Below the pieces are notes generated by a model. That model searched no databases. It had not been told where the DNA came from and saw nothing but the letters and a program-made list of their open reading frames with translations. From the NCBI GenBank assembly GCA_937129145.1, contig CAKZMU010000095.1, positions 1-32,298 on the forward strand: a stretch of DNA of 32,298 nucleotides, read 5' to 3'. Shown in pieces: positions 1 to 8,089 of this stretch. Every line of letters begins with the position of its first letter. Positions within the stretch are counted from its first letter, which is position 1. Position numbers and translations under genes: made by a program. Source of the stretch: an uncultured Lacinutrix sp. GTDB taxonomy: Bacteria > Bacteroidota > Bacteroidia > Flavobacteriales > Flavobacteriaceae.

Positions 1-683
1 GGGGCTATCTGTGCCTCTTCGAATAGTCTGAACATTCTTAATCTTTCGCAGTTAAGACATGTGGCCACTCTGTTATCTTCAGAACAATTTATGTCTCCTT
101 CGAAACTGTAGATATCAAGATTATCAAGTTGAATATATCTTGGTGGGTTGTAATTATCGGTGAAATAGAGCGTATTACCGCACTTTTCGTTCTTTATTTG
201 AATGTTGGACTCCTTTATAGGGTGAAGTACCGAGAGATTAAGGCATTTGTTGTCCTCGCAGTCCGATAATAGCGTTTCATATAGCTGTGTTGCAACTTGT
301 ATCTGATTTTCCAGAGGTTCCGATAAGTCTATTCTCTTGTCACAATCGGAACAGCTAACTATATCACTATCACCTAAATCAGGTATTGTTTGATTATCGA
401 GTATACGACCGAATTCGGATAAGCCTGTTTCTGGGTTGGCAAGGAAAAAATACGTTGAATTGGTGGTTATGTCGTTTCTGAAGCCTATGACCTTATAACC
501 TGGTTTAAATTCTGTGGCAAGAAGATTGGATGCTTCGATTTTGAGCACGTTGGTATCTCCGCTATCGTTTTGAAAGTTTACATTTATGGCGATAGTATGG
601 TCCGTAGGCTGAAGGTCACGTATATTAAGTGAACGTTTCATGCCTCCTCCGCTAGTAGAGTTTACTTCTTGTTTTTGTGGCAT
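1..683 (-). CDS. Large crAss-like tail protein (probable tail hub/muzzle), N-terminal part, cut by window edge
   Basis: The first 227 codons of a gene that runs out of the window. It starts at the ATG at 683 (MPQKQEVNSTSGGGMKRSL), three bases after the stop of the tail stabilisation gene, and is open to base 1. Residues about 45 to 95 carry a recognisable pattern for the giant tail protein of crAss-like phages: FKPGYKVIGFRND, then STYFFLANPETGLSEFG. After that come several cysteines, including CSDCD and CLNC near the window edge. In crAss-like phages a protein of over 1000 residues with this N-terminus builds the distal tail (called muzzle in the crAss001 structure). Position after the ring, IHF-fold and gp4-like genes fits. 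The family call is from remembered pattern and gene order; the missing C-terminus would decide it. Confidence 0.72.
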   Translation of the reverse strand, partial: MPQKQEVNSTSGGGMKRSLNIRDLQPTDHTIAINVNFQNDSGDTNVLKIEASNLLATEFKPGYKVIGFRNDITTNSTYFFLANPETGLSEFGRILDNQTIPDLGDSDIVSCSDCDKRIDLSEPLENQIQVATQLYETLLSDCEDNKCLNLSVLHPIKESNIQIKNEKCGNTLYFTDNYNPPRYIQLDNLDIYSFEGDINCSEDNRVATCLNCERLRMFRLFEEAQIA

Positions 684-686
684 TTG

Positions 687-1568
687 TTATTTTTGTGGCA
701 GCATATATTCGAACTTACTCATTCTCTCGGCTTTTTTCTTTTTCATAGCGTTCTTCCATCCTTGGGCTCCGTGCCATTCGGCATCTCTTTGAGCTAATAT
801 CAAGGAGTCCCTTGTGTCCTGTGAAAGTAAATTCAATTTATTGACCATATTGACATCGTCGTCCCCGTAATATATATCTTTTAGTATTCTGAGTCTGCAA
901 TAATTTATAAGGTATTCCGATATTCTATCGTGATTACATTCGGGTATAACCAGTTCTCCTTCTTGGTCGGTTTCAAGACCACTGTACTGTATATAAATAT
1001 ACCCCTCTTCAAAGTTGGTGTTAATATAATCTCCCATTATATTAATCTGATGTTCACAACTGTTGGTGAATTTCCTAGAGAGGTTGTTACAATCTTTAGA
1101 TACTTTGTCCTTATTAAACCCTTTGGTGAGTCTAAGGTACTGTCCGTTGCCGTAATATTTTCTAATTTGATAATTTGGAAAATATACATCTTCGGTGGTA
1201 CATTTGAAATCTACCATTTTATGAAACCCTATATCGTCGTCCAGATTATTGGTCCACTCGTACTCTACTTCCGTTCTTTCTTTATAATATAATCTTGATT
1301 GTAAAAAATCCTGTTCATCTCCTTCACCTTGTAATTTGGTTAAGTATACTTTAAGTGCCAGGTCCAGCTTCCAGAAATTTTCGGGCAGTTTTGTCTTGCC
1401 GTTGGTTACGGTCAATGTCGTTTCGTTGCCTACCATTATATTTGAACCGAACCTTTGTAGTTCTATTCTAATCCATCTGTTGAGCGATTGGTAATCTATA
1501 AGACCAGCTTGATCGTACTGTTCAAATCCTCCAGATATTATTTCCTGTATAAGTTGTGGTCTGTTCAA
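687..1568 (-). CDS. Tail stabilisation / head-tail connector protein (P22 gp4-like)
   Basis: A 293-aa soluble protein without signal peptide or membrane span. The N-terminus, with LIQEIISGGFEQYDQAGLID followed by YQSLNRWIRIELQRFGSNI, resembles the helical start of crAss-like tail stabilisation proteins, which are distant relatives of P22 gp4. Such proteins sit below the portal ring and stop packaged DNA from leaking out. The middle is beta-rich and acidic; the last 40 residues are helical and basic (GWKNAMKKKKAERM). It lies 18 bases after the IHF-fold gene and 3 bases before the large tail gene, in one transcription unit from the promoter near 2800. Assembly would be in the cytoplasm during virion maturation. 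The family call is moderately secure and rests on N-terminal pattern and gene order. Confidence 0.7.
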   Translation of the reverse strand: MNRPQLIQEIISGGFEQYDQAGLIDYQSLNRWIRIELQRFGSNIMVGNETTLTVTNGKTKLPENFWKLDLALKVYLTKLQGEGDEQDFLQSRLYYKERTEVEYEWTNNLDDDIGFHKMVDFKCTTEDVYFPNYQIRKYYGNGQYLRLTKGFNKDKVSKDCNNLSRKFTNSCEHQINIMGDYINTNFEEGYIYIQYSGLETDQEGELVIPECNHDRISEYLINYCRLRILKDIYYGDDDVNMVNKLNLLSQDTRDSLILAQRDAEWHGAQGWKNAMKKKKAERMSKFEYMLPQK

Positions 1569-1586
1569 AATAACGTTATTGGTTAA

Positions 1587-2084
1587 TTATCTATTGCTTG
1601 ATTTTCTATATTTGTTAAAAAAGGTTTTGTATACCTCTTCGAAATAGTTAAGATATTTTTGTCCGCTCAAAAGTCTTTCCGATAAGGGGACTCTAATATT
1701 TTGTCTGGAAAAAGACCTGTCCATGGTAAAGACTTTCATGGTCTTATTTTTTAAATTAGGTATAAAAAGCGGAAAATAAGTTCTACTTTTGGTGTGCGGG
1801 TTAGTGTGCCTTCCTTTTGCCCTTTTTTTATTTACAAAAGTTTTTACAGGTGTCATCCCTATACAGAAATATCCGAAATTATCTACTACCACTCCCCCTT
1901 TATGTTCTAACATTTTTTTTTCTACTTTTTTCCAGAAAGCCGTCATTACGGTTCTATGGTAGGTTGCGCGAATAGTATTTTTTTTATTTCTATGTTTTGC
2001 TTTTTTTCTGTAATAAGTAAAAGCTTCCTGCATATCTGTATTATGCATTGGCATTGTCTTTGGATTGTCGGTCTTTCTACTCAT
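1587..2084 (-). CDS. IHF/HU-fold virion protein of crAss-like phages
   Basis: A 165-aa very basic protein. Residues 65 to 73 (VVVDNFGYF) match the saddle strands of HU/IHF, and residues 95 to 105 (NPHTKSRTYFP) match the conserved NP motif at the tip of the DNA-binding arm. This is followed by FIPN where HU proteins have their return strand. Flanking helices (about 15 to 60 and 140 to 160) extend the usual 90-residue HU core. An IHF-subunit homologue is a recognised conserved gene of the crAss-like structural module, where it is thought to be a component of the virion tail barrel rather than a chromosomal architect. It overlaps the upstream ring gene by one base and precedes the gp4-like gene. 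The fold call is good; whether it binds DNA cannot be seen here. Confidence 0.82.
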   Translation of the reverse strand: MSRKTDNPKTMPMHNTDMQEAFTYYRKKAKHRNKKNTIRATYHRTVMTAFWKKVEKKMLEHKGGVVVDNFGYFCIGMTPVKTFVNKKRAKGRHTNPHTKSRTYFPLFIPNLKNKTMKVFTMDRSFSRQNIRVPLSERLLSGQKYLNYFEEVYKTFFNKYRKSSNR

Positions 2085-2770
2085 TATTGAACGGTTTTGT
2101 CAAGCTGGTTCGATGATAGGTTGGGGTTCTCGTCCATTGGAAGCTGTTTGTTGAACCCTAGTTCTTGCAAGGTTTGTTGGATTGCGATATCCGTTAACTT
2201 ATCGGATGTCTTTACTTCATATTCCCAATATGATTTACATTTATCTTTTGCACATTCGGATATTTCTTGTATCAAATAAGGCTCGAGTGTAAGTACTTCA
2301 AGGTTCAACCTCTCTATTTTAGAATCGGGAAGATAAGGGTATCCATCTTTTATGTAATATTTTTGCTCTGTGATGGGCTCCTTTCTTTTTTTGGATTTCC
2401 TGTATTTTGAGGGAGTAGTTGGTTTGTACTCGGTACTGTTATCTATATTTATAACGTTCTTAACCGCTGGGCCGAACCTACTATTGATTATTTTAGGTAA
2501 CTTTTTAACCCCTTTCATAACAGTGTTACAGGATTTAAACTCCACTATATCGCATTCAAAGGTATCTATATGCTCTAACTCTACACAGTCAATGGTTGTA
2601 TACAGCCCATCTTCCCTAAAAAGCGATTTGTCGTGTAATTTTTGTGCTATTAAAAATTCCAGTTTAGATTGAAAGATACTCAATATGTACCTTTTAGGTA
2701 CTCTTTGGTCTTTGTTCTGGGATTTTATAGTATTAGCTACCCTATTTACTATTGTTCCGAATGTCTGCAT
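2084..2770 (-). CDS. crAss-like ring/tail barrel structural protein
   Basis: A 228-aa protein that opens the tail transcription unit. The N-terminal 60 residues are helical (TIVNRVANTIKSQNKDQRVPKRYILSIFQ is split by a basic turn) and are followed by a beta segment, LYTTIDCVELEHIDTFECD, that resembles a conserved crAss-like structural protein encoded directly before the IHF-fold gene. Cysteines recur (CVEL, ECD, SCN, CAKDKC), as in those relatives. The start ATG lies only 6 bases after a perfect TAAATTTG -7 element, so its mRNA may have almost no leader. It overlaps the IHF-fold gene by one base. A ring-layer role is inferred from gene order and weak sequence resemblance; which ring it forms cannot be told. 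Confidence 0.6.
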   Translation of the reverse strand: MQTFGTIVNRVANTIKSQNKDQRVPKRYILSIFQSKLEFLIAQKLHDKSLFREDGLYTTIDCVELEHIDTFECDIVEFKSCNTVMKGVKKLPKIINSRFGPAVKNVINIDNSTEYKPTTPSKYRKSKKRKEPITEQKYYIKDGYPYLPDSKIERLNLEVLTLEPYLIQEISECAKDKCKSYWEYEVKTSDKLTDIAIQQTLQELGFNKQLPMDENPNLSSNQLDKTVQ

Positions 2771-2776
2771 AAGTTA

Positions 2777-2817
2777 CAAATTTAAAGAATTGTTGTAATC
2801 TGTGAAAGTTTCTAAAA
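2777..2817 (-). promoter_or_regulatory. Predicted promoter of the tail module
   Basis: On the minus strand TTTTAGAAACTTT (2817 to 2805) is followed after exactly 20 bases by TAAATTTG (2784 to 2777), a perfect match to the Bacteroidota -7 consensus TAnnTTTG. The ATG of the ring gene follows 6 bases later, implying a leaderless or nearly leaderless transcript. The same 13-mer at the same spacing occurs before three other units in this window. The upstream TTTT is shared with the T-tract of the preceding terminator. Confidence 0.72.
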
Positions 2818-2849
2818 AAATAAGGGAAGAAGATTCCTCAACTTCCCTT
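2814..2849 (-). terminator. Intrinsic terminator of the fibre operon
   Basis: On the minus strand an 8-bp perfect stem AAGGGAAG/CTTCCCTT with a 12-base loop is followed by A and seven T. It lies about 30 bases after the stop of the last fibre gene and runs directly into the promoter of the tail module. Confidence 0.85.
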
Positions 2850-2881
2850 TTGTCTACAATAAAAACCAAAAAATTGCAGAG

Positions 2882-4294
2882 TTAATCTAATTTCAGCAAA
2901 CTTACCATCAAATCCACGTTCTGTGTTGCTGCGGCAAGTTCCCTTAGCGCAATTTGAACTGAACTCGAGGCAAGGTTACGGCAAGAAGTTATAACATCGT
3001 TATCCAAATCAAAATTAGAACTCTTACCTACTATGGTGATTACTGGTTGATAATTGGTAGTCCCTATATCGGTAAAATTAAGGGTTATAAGTAAATCTGG
3101 ACCAGAAGTTTGAGCTACGGTACAACTTGTATACTCCCCTGTTACACTTAAAGAATCGAATTGATTGCCTGGATTACCTATTGCGTTACCTAATATTACT
3201 TTACCTCTTTTATAGAATATGCTGGTTACCGCTACGTTGTTGGTTACGTTGGTAAAAGTTTGAGGGCTTACTATGGTATTAGTGGAAGACCCCGCATTTA
3301 CTTCCGCTTGTGTGGCAAACCTTACTATTCCTTCCTGTGTCGTAGAAGCTTTCGGTATCCTGCCTGGGGTTATTATCTTATTTATCGCTACAAGGGCGTT
3401 GGCCTCTGTTTGTGTGGCAACATCCAAACCTCCAGAGGTTGCTTGTGTAAGGTCGCTTGGAGTTACGTATTTATTTACATTGGAACCTGCCGTTATTTCT
3501 GCTGAAGATGCTCTTTGGACTATACCTTTTTGTGATGTGGATGCATCAGCGGGGATGTATACCGTCTGTACTCCGTTCTCATTAGTATAAGTAAAAGTGT
3601 TTATCCCAGAGTTTACCAACGTTGTTATGGTCTCGTTTATATCTACCGTATTGGAGTTTATGTCCGTATAGGTAGCTATTGTTTTTCCAGCTATCGTATT
3701 GGTTATCCCAAAATTACCTAAATTCGATTTAACGTTATATGTAATAGGGGTGCCTTGTTCATTGGTATAAGTAAAAGTTCCATCATTGTTATCGGTAAGT
3801 GCGGTTACGGATTCAAATATATCTTTTACTATTCCGTCTTCGTTGATATAAGTTGCAATTCTTTTTCCCGATATTGTGTTGGATATTTGTGTAACTGTTT
3901 CAACATCCGAATTAACTATAAAATCATATAACCATTGTTCGTTTATGGAAATGCCTATATCATTCATGTTTTCAAGGATATCTATGCCTGATGATGAAAG
4001 AATGGTTCTGAACTCCACTTGTCCAGATGCATTTATTTTTTTGTATACCTCGGCACCATCTCCTATGTTTTTATAGGTTTTGGATTGGATTATATCAAAT
4101 ATTTCTTTGAATAACGATTCTACTTTTATGAATATGGATTCTAACTCCTGCCCTTCGTAAGTATCGAGTATAGTGAGTTTTACCCCCTCATATACTATAC
4201 AGACGGTAGATAGTTTTATTGAGCAGTTACAGTGCTCTGATTCATTGCATCCGCAATTATAATTTTCTATATTTTCACATTCCTTGCAAGCCAT
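2882..4294 (-). CDS. Tail/head fibre protein with Cys-rich N-terminus and tandem repeats
   Basis: A 470-aa fibre-like protein and the last gene of the fibre operon. The N-terminus is cysteine-rich (CKECENIENYNCGCNESEHC) and followed by VCIVYEGVKLTILDTYEG, resembling the start of the 723-aa neighbour, so the first 60 residues are probably a shared virion-docking domain. Residues about 140 to 250 contain two related units (SGKRIATY then TFTYTNEQG; AGKTIATY then TFTYTNENG). Residues 250 to 345 contain repeats of the type QKGIVQRASSAEITAGS, known from trimeric phage fibres. The C-terminal 120 residues form a beta-rich tip. It is separated from the 723-aa gene by 3 bases. The exact position on the virion cannot be read from sequence. 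Confidence 0.72.
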   Translation of the reverse strand: MACKECENIENYNCGCNESEHCNCSIKLSTVCIVYEGVKLTILDTYEGQELESIFIKVESLFKEIFDIIQSKTYKNIGDGAEVYKKINASGQVEFRTILSSSGIDILENMNDIGISINEQWLYDFIVNSDVETVTQISNTISGKRIATYINEDGIVKDIFESVTALTDNNDGTFTYTNEQGTPITYNVKSNLGNFGITNTIAGKTIATYTDINSNTVDINETITTLVNSGINTFTYTNENGVQTVYIPADASTSQKGIVQRASSAEITAGSNVNKYVTPSDLTQATSGGLDVATQTEANALVAINKIITPGRIPKASTTQEGIVRFATQAEVNAGSSTNTIVSPQTFTNVTNNVAVTSIFYKRGKVILGNAIGNPGNQFDSLSVTGEYTSCTVAQTSGPDLLITLNFTDIGTTNYQPVITIVGKSSNFDLDNDVITSCRNLASSSVQIALRELAAATQNVDLMVSLLKLD

Positions 4295-4297
4295 ATG

Positions 4298-6469
4298 TTA
4301 TGTTGTAAAGTAAGTTATTGTACCTTTTATGAACCCAGAAGAGGAAAAGGTTTCTGTTATCTGTTGCATTGGGTGTTGTCCTAATTGCCTTACGTAAAGT
4401 ACCATCGTAGTACCATTAAGAAGTCCTTGCCATTCTGTTATGTTTTTTGGGTCGGGGGTTCCATTCGGGCTGACAAAAAGACTGGTCGGAAACTCTCCGT
4501 CGGATGAAAAAGGAAACCCTGTTATGGACATGGAATTGTTGGCAACTCTGTTTACGTTCAAAAAACTGAACCTGACCGTTACCAAGCGTTGTGTTTTTAC
4601 ATATTCATACGTTCCAGTGGCATTCGAGGATAGTCCAGTTAGTGTTAAATTCCCTGTTCCAGTTGTCTGTGTTACCCCACCACCTCCAGATGTCCCGTTG
4701 GAAGCCGATGTTAATCTACCTTTGTTGTCTACCGTTATGTTGGCGTTGGTATATGAACCTGCCGCTACTCCTGTGGTAGATAATTTGTTGGTGGTTACAT
4801 TGTTATCCGCTATCTTAGCGGTTGTTACCGCATTATTGGATATAGTAAGAACCGTACTACCAGTAACCTGTCCCGTATGTGTTGCATTTGATACTAGGCC
4901 ATCTAATTTTATTTTGTCCGACGGAATCATTAAAGAAGCTATGGATGTGCTTCCTGCTGGGATTGTGGCATTGGTTCCAGTGGTGTTGGTTATAGTTCCG
5001 TTGGTAGTGGAGGATGCATAAGCTAAATCTGCACTTCCTCCCGATGATATGGGCTGAGTGGAAAAATTTCCAGCAGGGTCCACTATCAGCATTTCATCCG
5101 AAATGTTGGTAAACCCAGTATAGAACATTTCTCCTGTGTTCCTTATGCCCAGTTCTTGTCCAGCGGTCTGACTTTGGAGTCTGACCCTATCACTAAAGTA
5201 CCCTACTGAACCTCTTAGGGTTCCAACAGAAAAATCTCCATCTATAAACCTAACTATAGCTTGTCGAGTAGGATTAGTATTATCGAATACAGATACCGTT
5301 CCGTTGAAATTATTGTTTATTGCGGTAAACAGGTTTTGATCCGCTAACCCTGCTTTTAATGCCAGCGCATCAAATACTCCGTTACTTTCAACTCCTTGAG
5401 TTGAACCGTTGGTTGGTACTAAATCAAAGGTAGATCCCGCTATGGTAGACCATGAATAGTCTCCGTTGGTATCTCCTGTAAGTACTTGACCGTTGACAGT
5501 AGGGAATCCAAAATCAAGATTCAATATTTCCCTTGTTTGTGTGGGTGTTAAATCTTTTGGGTCTCCTCCTACGTCCGTTCCTTTTATTGTGCCTATTGGC
5601 ATATCCGCCAATTTCGTATTCGTAACTACGTTAGGTTGTATTGTAAGAATCGTATCTCCTATTGCATCTCCTGTATGGTTTGCGTTGGTTACAAGTGAAT
5701 CCCATATACTTATTTGACCGTTTGTTATACCAAAGGAAGGGTGTGCTGTAAATATAGGGTCTGTTTCGTTATATCCCGTAATATATCCAGAATCATTATT
5801 GAGTTGGGAATTGTTATCGCCTACTGATATAAATGGGCTTCCATCTCCGTCGTTAACTAAATCGGAAGTGTTTTTTGGTAATGTTATCGTTGTCTCCCCG
5901 CTGTCTTCGGCAGTATATATTATATCTCCAGCTTCTTTTCTTATGCTTGTGATAGTTTCACTTCCACCTGTTCCTACTGTTAAAGTTGTAGGATTACCTT
6001 CTTCGTCTATGTAGGTTATAGTATTGTTCTGAACATCTTGTGAAATACTTGTCAGGGTCTCATTAAAACTTAGAACGGCGGTTTGTTGTGTTCCGTCTGT
6101 ATAGGTTGAGGTTAGAACATTAGTATTGGCATCAAAACTAAGTTGAGTAGGTTGCGATACAGCGGAAATAACGAGTTCGTTCTCTTGTTCTACTATAGAT
6201 ATTCCAGCTCCCTCTAAGAGTGTTTTGAATTCGTTGATGGAGGTATTGGAGAGTCCTTTATATAATTCTTTTCCCGTCCCTATATTACTTATTTCAGAAC
6301 TTCCAGATATACCTTGCTTTAAGGTACATATATTATCATTTATATTTTTAAATATAGTTTGTAAGTTGTCTCCAGCTATTATCGAAATACACTCCAATTG
6401 CTGTCCATCATAACTTATATTAAGCACGGATAACTCTTCTTTACATCCACAATTTTTGCCTGTTGCCAT
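4298..6469 (-). CDS. Long tail fibre protein with Cys-rich docking N-terminus
   Basis: A 723-aa fibre. It begins MATGKNCGCKEELSVLNISY, with a docking region like that of the 470-aa neighbour. A long Gly/Asn/Thr/Ser-rich shaft follows, containing fibre repeats (FDANTNVLTSTYTDGTQQ; GNPTTLTVGTGGS; AVTTAKIADNNVTTNKLST). The last 120 residues (GVTQTTGTGNLTLTGLSSN onwards) form a compact beta-rich end, probably the receptor-binding tip. No enzyme motif is visible. The paired sequences TSIRKEAGDIIYTAEDSGET and the GYITGYNETDPIFTAHPSF stretch are typical of Bacteroidota phage fibres. It lies two bases downstream of the alginate-lyase-like gene. Receptor binding is inferred. Confidence 0.72.
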   Translation of the reverse strand: MATGKNCGCKEELSVLNISYDGQQLECISIIAGDNLQTIFKNINDNICTLKQGISGSSEISNIGTGKELYKGLSNTSINEFKTLLEGAGISIVEQENELVISAVSQPTQLSFDANTNVLTSTYTDGTQQTAVLSFNETLTSISQDVQNNTITYIDEEGNPTTLTVGTGGSETITSIRKEAGDIIYTAEDSGETTITLPKNTSDLVNDGDGSPFISVGDNNSQLNNDSGYITGYNETDPIFTAHPSFGITNGQISIWDSLVTNANHTGDAIGDTILTIQPNVVTNTKLADMPIGTIKGTDVGGDPKDLTPTQTREILNLDFGFPTVNGQVLTGDTNGDYSWSTIAGSTFDLVPTNGSTQGVESNGVFDALALKAGLADQNLFTAINNNFNGTVSVFDNTNPTRQAIVRFIDGDFSVGTLRGSVGYFSDRVRLQSQTAGQELGIRNTGEMFYTGFTNISDEMLIVDPAGNFSTQPISSGGSADLAYASSTTNGTITNTTGTNATIPAGSTSIASLMIPSDKIKLDGLVSNATHTGQVTGSTVLTISNNAVTTAKIADNNVTTNKLSTTGVAAGSYTNANITVDNKGRLTSASNGTSGGGGVTQTTGTGNLTLTGLSSNATGTYEYVKTQRLVTVRFSFLNVNRVANNSMSITGFPFSSDGEFPTSLFVSPNGTPDPKNITEWQGLLNGTTMVLYVRQLGQHPMQQITETFSSSGFIKGTITYFTT

Positions 6470-6471
6470 TT

Positions 6472-6528
6472 TTAATTGTTTATTAATACTATTGCATTTT
6501 GTTTTCGTCCCTTAAATAAATCATCCAC
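6472..6528 (-). repeat. Shared C-terminal tag, copy 2
   Basis: Encodes VDDLFKGRKQNAIVLINN plus stop. The last 13 residues (GRKQNAI-V-LINN region) match the end of the beta-helix protein at 8036 except for one conservative change, and the DNA is also clearly similar, with a shared TTATTAATnCTATTGCnTTTT core on the plus strand. Confidence 0.8.
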
Positions 6529-8034
6529 TACTTGTGTTACACCTGCTAGTATGCCATCTGTTTCTGCATAGACCATATCCACGTTGAACAGGTGTCCATG
6601 CATACTTTCGGTAGAATTAAAAGCAGCCCAAAACGTTTGTGCTCCGTTACCATAGGTCAGTTTTGCTGGCATATTGGTAGACTCCTGCTTGTAGACAGCT
6701 TCATACTCAGGGTTATCATAATAAGCATTGGCATACATGTATACGTGAGTAAAGTTTCTATCGGAACCTCCATTAAGACCTAAAAGAGTATGTGCTCCTG
6801 TAAAATTAGTATATCTTTTATCTGCCCATCCTCCTGTACCGTCACCATTGGCTTGTCTGTGGTACTTTAAATAGGTGTCCATTATCAATTTTATCCCTTT
6901 TGAACCTCCTGCTGTATCGCTTCCTGCATAAGAACTTAAGTTAGAATAAGAAGACCATCCCCTGTCAGTAGTAAAATCATAAAATTCAGAACCTGTATTA
7001 TTTTCCATTCCCGCTAAACCGTTCAATTTAGCAACTCTAAAGAAAGTACAATTTTGTAGAAGTTGTATAAAAATCAAAGGCATGTAGTTGTGAGTGGAAA
7101 TACTTAAGACACTTCTTCTTGTTCTATTGGTTTCCAACACCGTTCCGTCCGACCAAACAGCGAATTCAAAATACATTCTGAACATATCGAATGCCATCTG
7201 TTTTGCAGGGGCATCGTTATAAGCTAAGCCATATCTTTGAAGATAATTGGAATATCTAAATCTACTACCTGCTAAAGTTCTGACCTGTAGTGTTGTAAAG
7301 GTATAGTCTGTATCCCCAACAAAGCCTCCATTACCATCTGAAACTGCAAAAGGAGGGTTGGTGTATGTAGAATTACCATCACTATTAGGTTCTAACTGAT
7401 TTGTATTGGCTACTTTATTTATATTCCAGTTAGTATCATCCTGCCATCCTGCTCCCCAATAGTTGATAAAGTTGTTATCAACAACATCTAAACACCAATC
7501 TTTACAGTCTTCGAACCAATCGTCCAGCCTATTTCTCTCGGTAGTGGTAAGGGTTATTAGATTTCTACTATCTAAAAGTGTATAGGCATCCAACATTTTG
7601 GACATCCACGCACATACGAAAAAATAAGGAACGTCTGTAGGGGCGAAAGGGCCTCTTCTAAACCTTGCCGTATTACTAAAATCTAAATCTACGTCATTAG
7701 ATCTCAATACTATTTGATCGATTATTTTTTGTGCTAGGGTACTATTATCAGTAGCCCATGCCACTACGGATGCTAACTGCATATTAGTACTCACCGTATT
7801 AGGACAACCGCTGTTGAAAGGTACTGGTAAGTAACATGAGTCCGCATTAATAGGGGTCTCGGAACCTATAAACGTATATCTATTTGCACTTGGATTCGCA
7901 TCAAAACTGTTAGAACCGTCTACCAATCTTTCACTACCTCCAAAGACAAGAGGAGCATTATTATTAGATATTCTACTATTAATAATTACTCTTTGGTCTT
8001 CTGTAAATAAATATTGTCCACTAGGTGAAGCCAT
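6472..8034 (-). CDS. Alginate-lyase-like (alpha/alpha) toroid depolymerase
   Basis: A 520-aa protein, mostly helical, unlike the beta-rich fibres around it. The pattern of tryptophan- and helix-rich repeats (QKIIDQIVLRSNDVDLDF; FFVCAWMSKMLDAYTLLD; ERNRLDDWFEDCKDW; YWGAGWQDDTNWN; ETNRTRRSVLSISTHNYMP) resembles alginate_lyase-type polysaccharide lyases, where the NRTRR...H region lines the active cleft. In canonical PL5 enzymes an Arg is followed seven residues later by the catalytic Tyr; that Tyr is not at the equivalent place here, so the substrate or chemistry may differ. The last 18 residues (VDDLFKGRKQNAIVLINN) match the end of the upstream beta-helix protein. It starts one base after that gene. 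Likely a virion-borne enzyme cutting host exopolysaccharide; the substrate is unproven. Confidence 0.66.
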   Translation of the reverse strand: MASPSGQYLFTEDQRVIINSRISNNNAPLVFGGSERLVDGSNSFDANPSANRYTFIGSETPINADSCYLPVPFNSGCPNTVSTNMQLASVVAWATDNSTLAQKIIDQIVLRSNDVDLDFSNTARFRRGPFAPTDVPYFFVCAWMSKMLDAYTLLDSRNLITLTTTERNRLDDWFEDCKDWCLDVVDNNFINYWGAGWQDDTNWNINKVANTNQLEPNSDGNSTYTNPPFAVSDGNGGFVGDTDYTFTTLQVRTLAGSRFRYSNYLQRYGLAYNDAPAKQMAFDMFRMYFEFAVWSDGTVLETNRTRRSVLSISTHNYMPLIFIQLLQNCTFFRVAKLNGLAGMENNTGSEFYDFTTDRGWSSYSNLSSYAGSDTAGGSKGIKLIMDTYLKYHRQANGDGTGGWADKRYTNFTGAHTLLGLNGGSDRNFTHVYMYANAYYDNPEYEAVYKQESTNMPAKLTYGNGAQTFWAAFNSTESMHGHLFNVDMVYAETDGILAGVTQVVDDLFKGRKQNAIVLINN

Positions 8035-8035
8035 G

Positions 8036-8089
8036 TTAGTTATTTATTAATGCTATTGCGTTTTGTTTTCTTCCAAATAAATTATCTAG
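8036..8089 (-). repeat. Shared C-terminal tag, copy 1
   Basis: Encodes LDNLFGRKQNAIALINN plus stop. It matches the C-terminus of the unrelated toroid protein encoded next (6472). The match begins abruptly at (D)-LF and runs to the stop codon in both genes. Confidence 0.8.
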
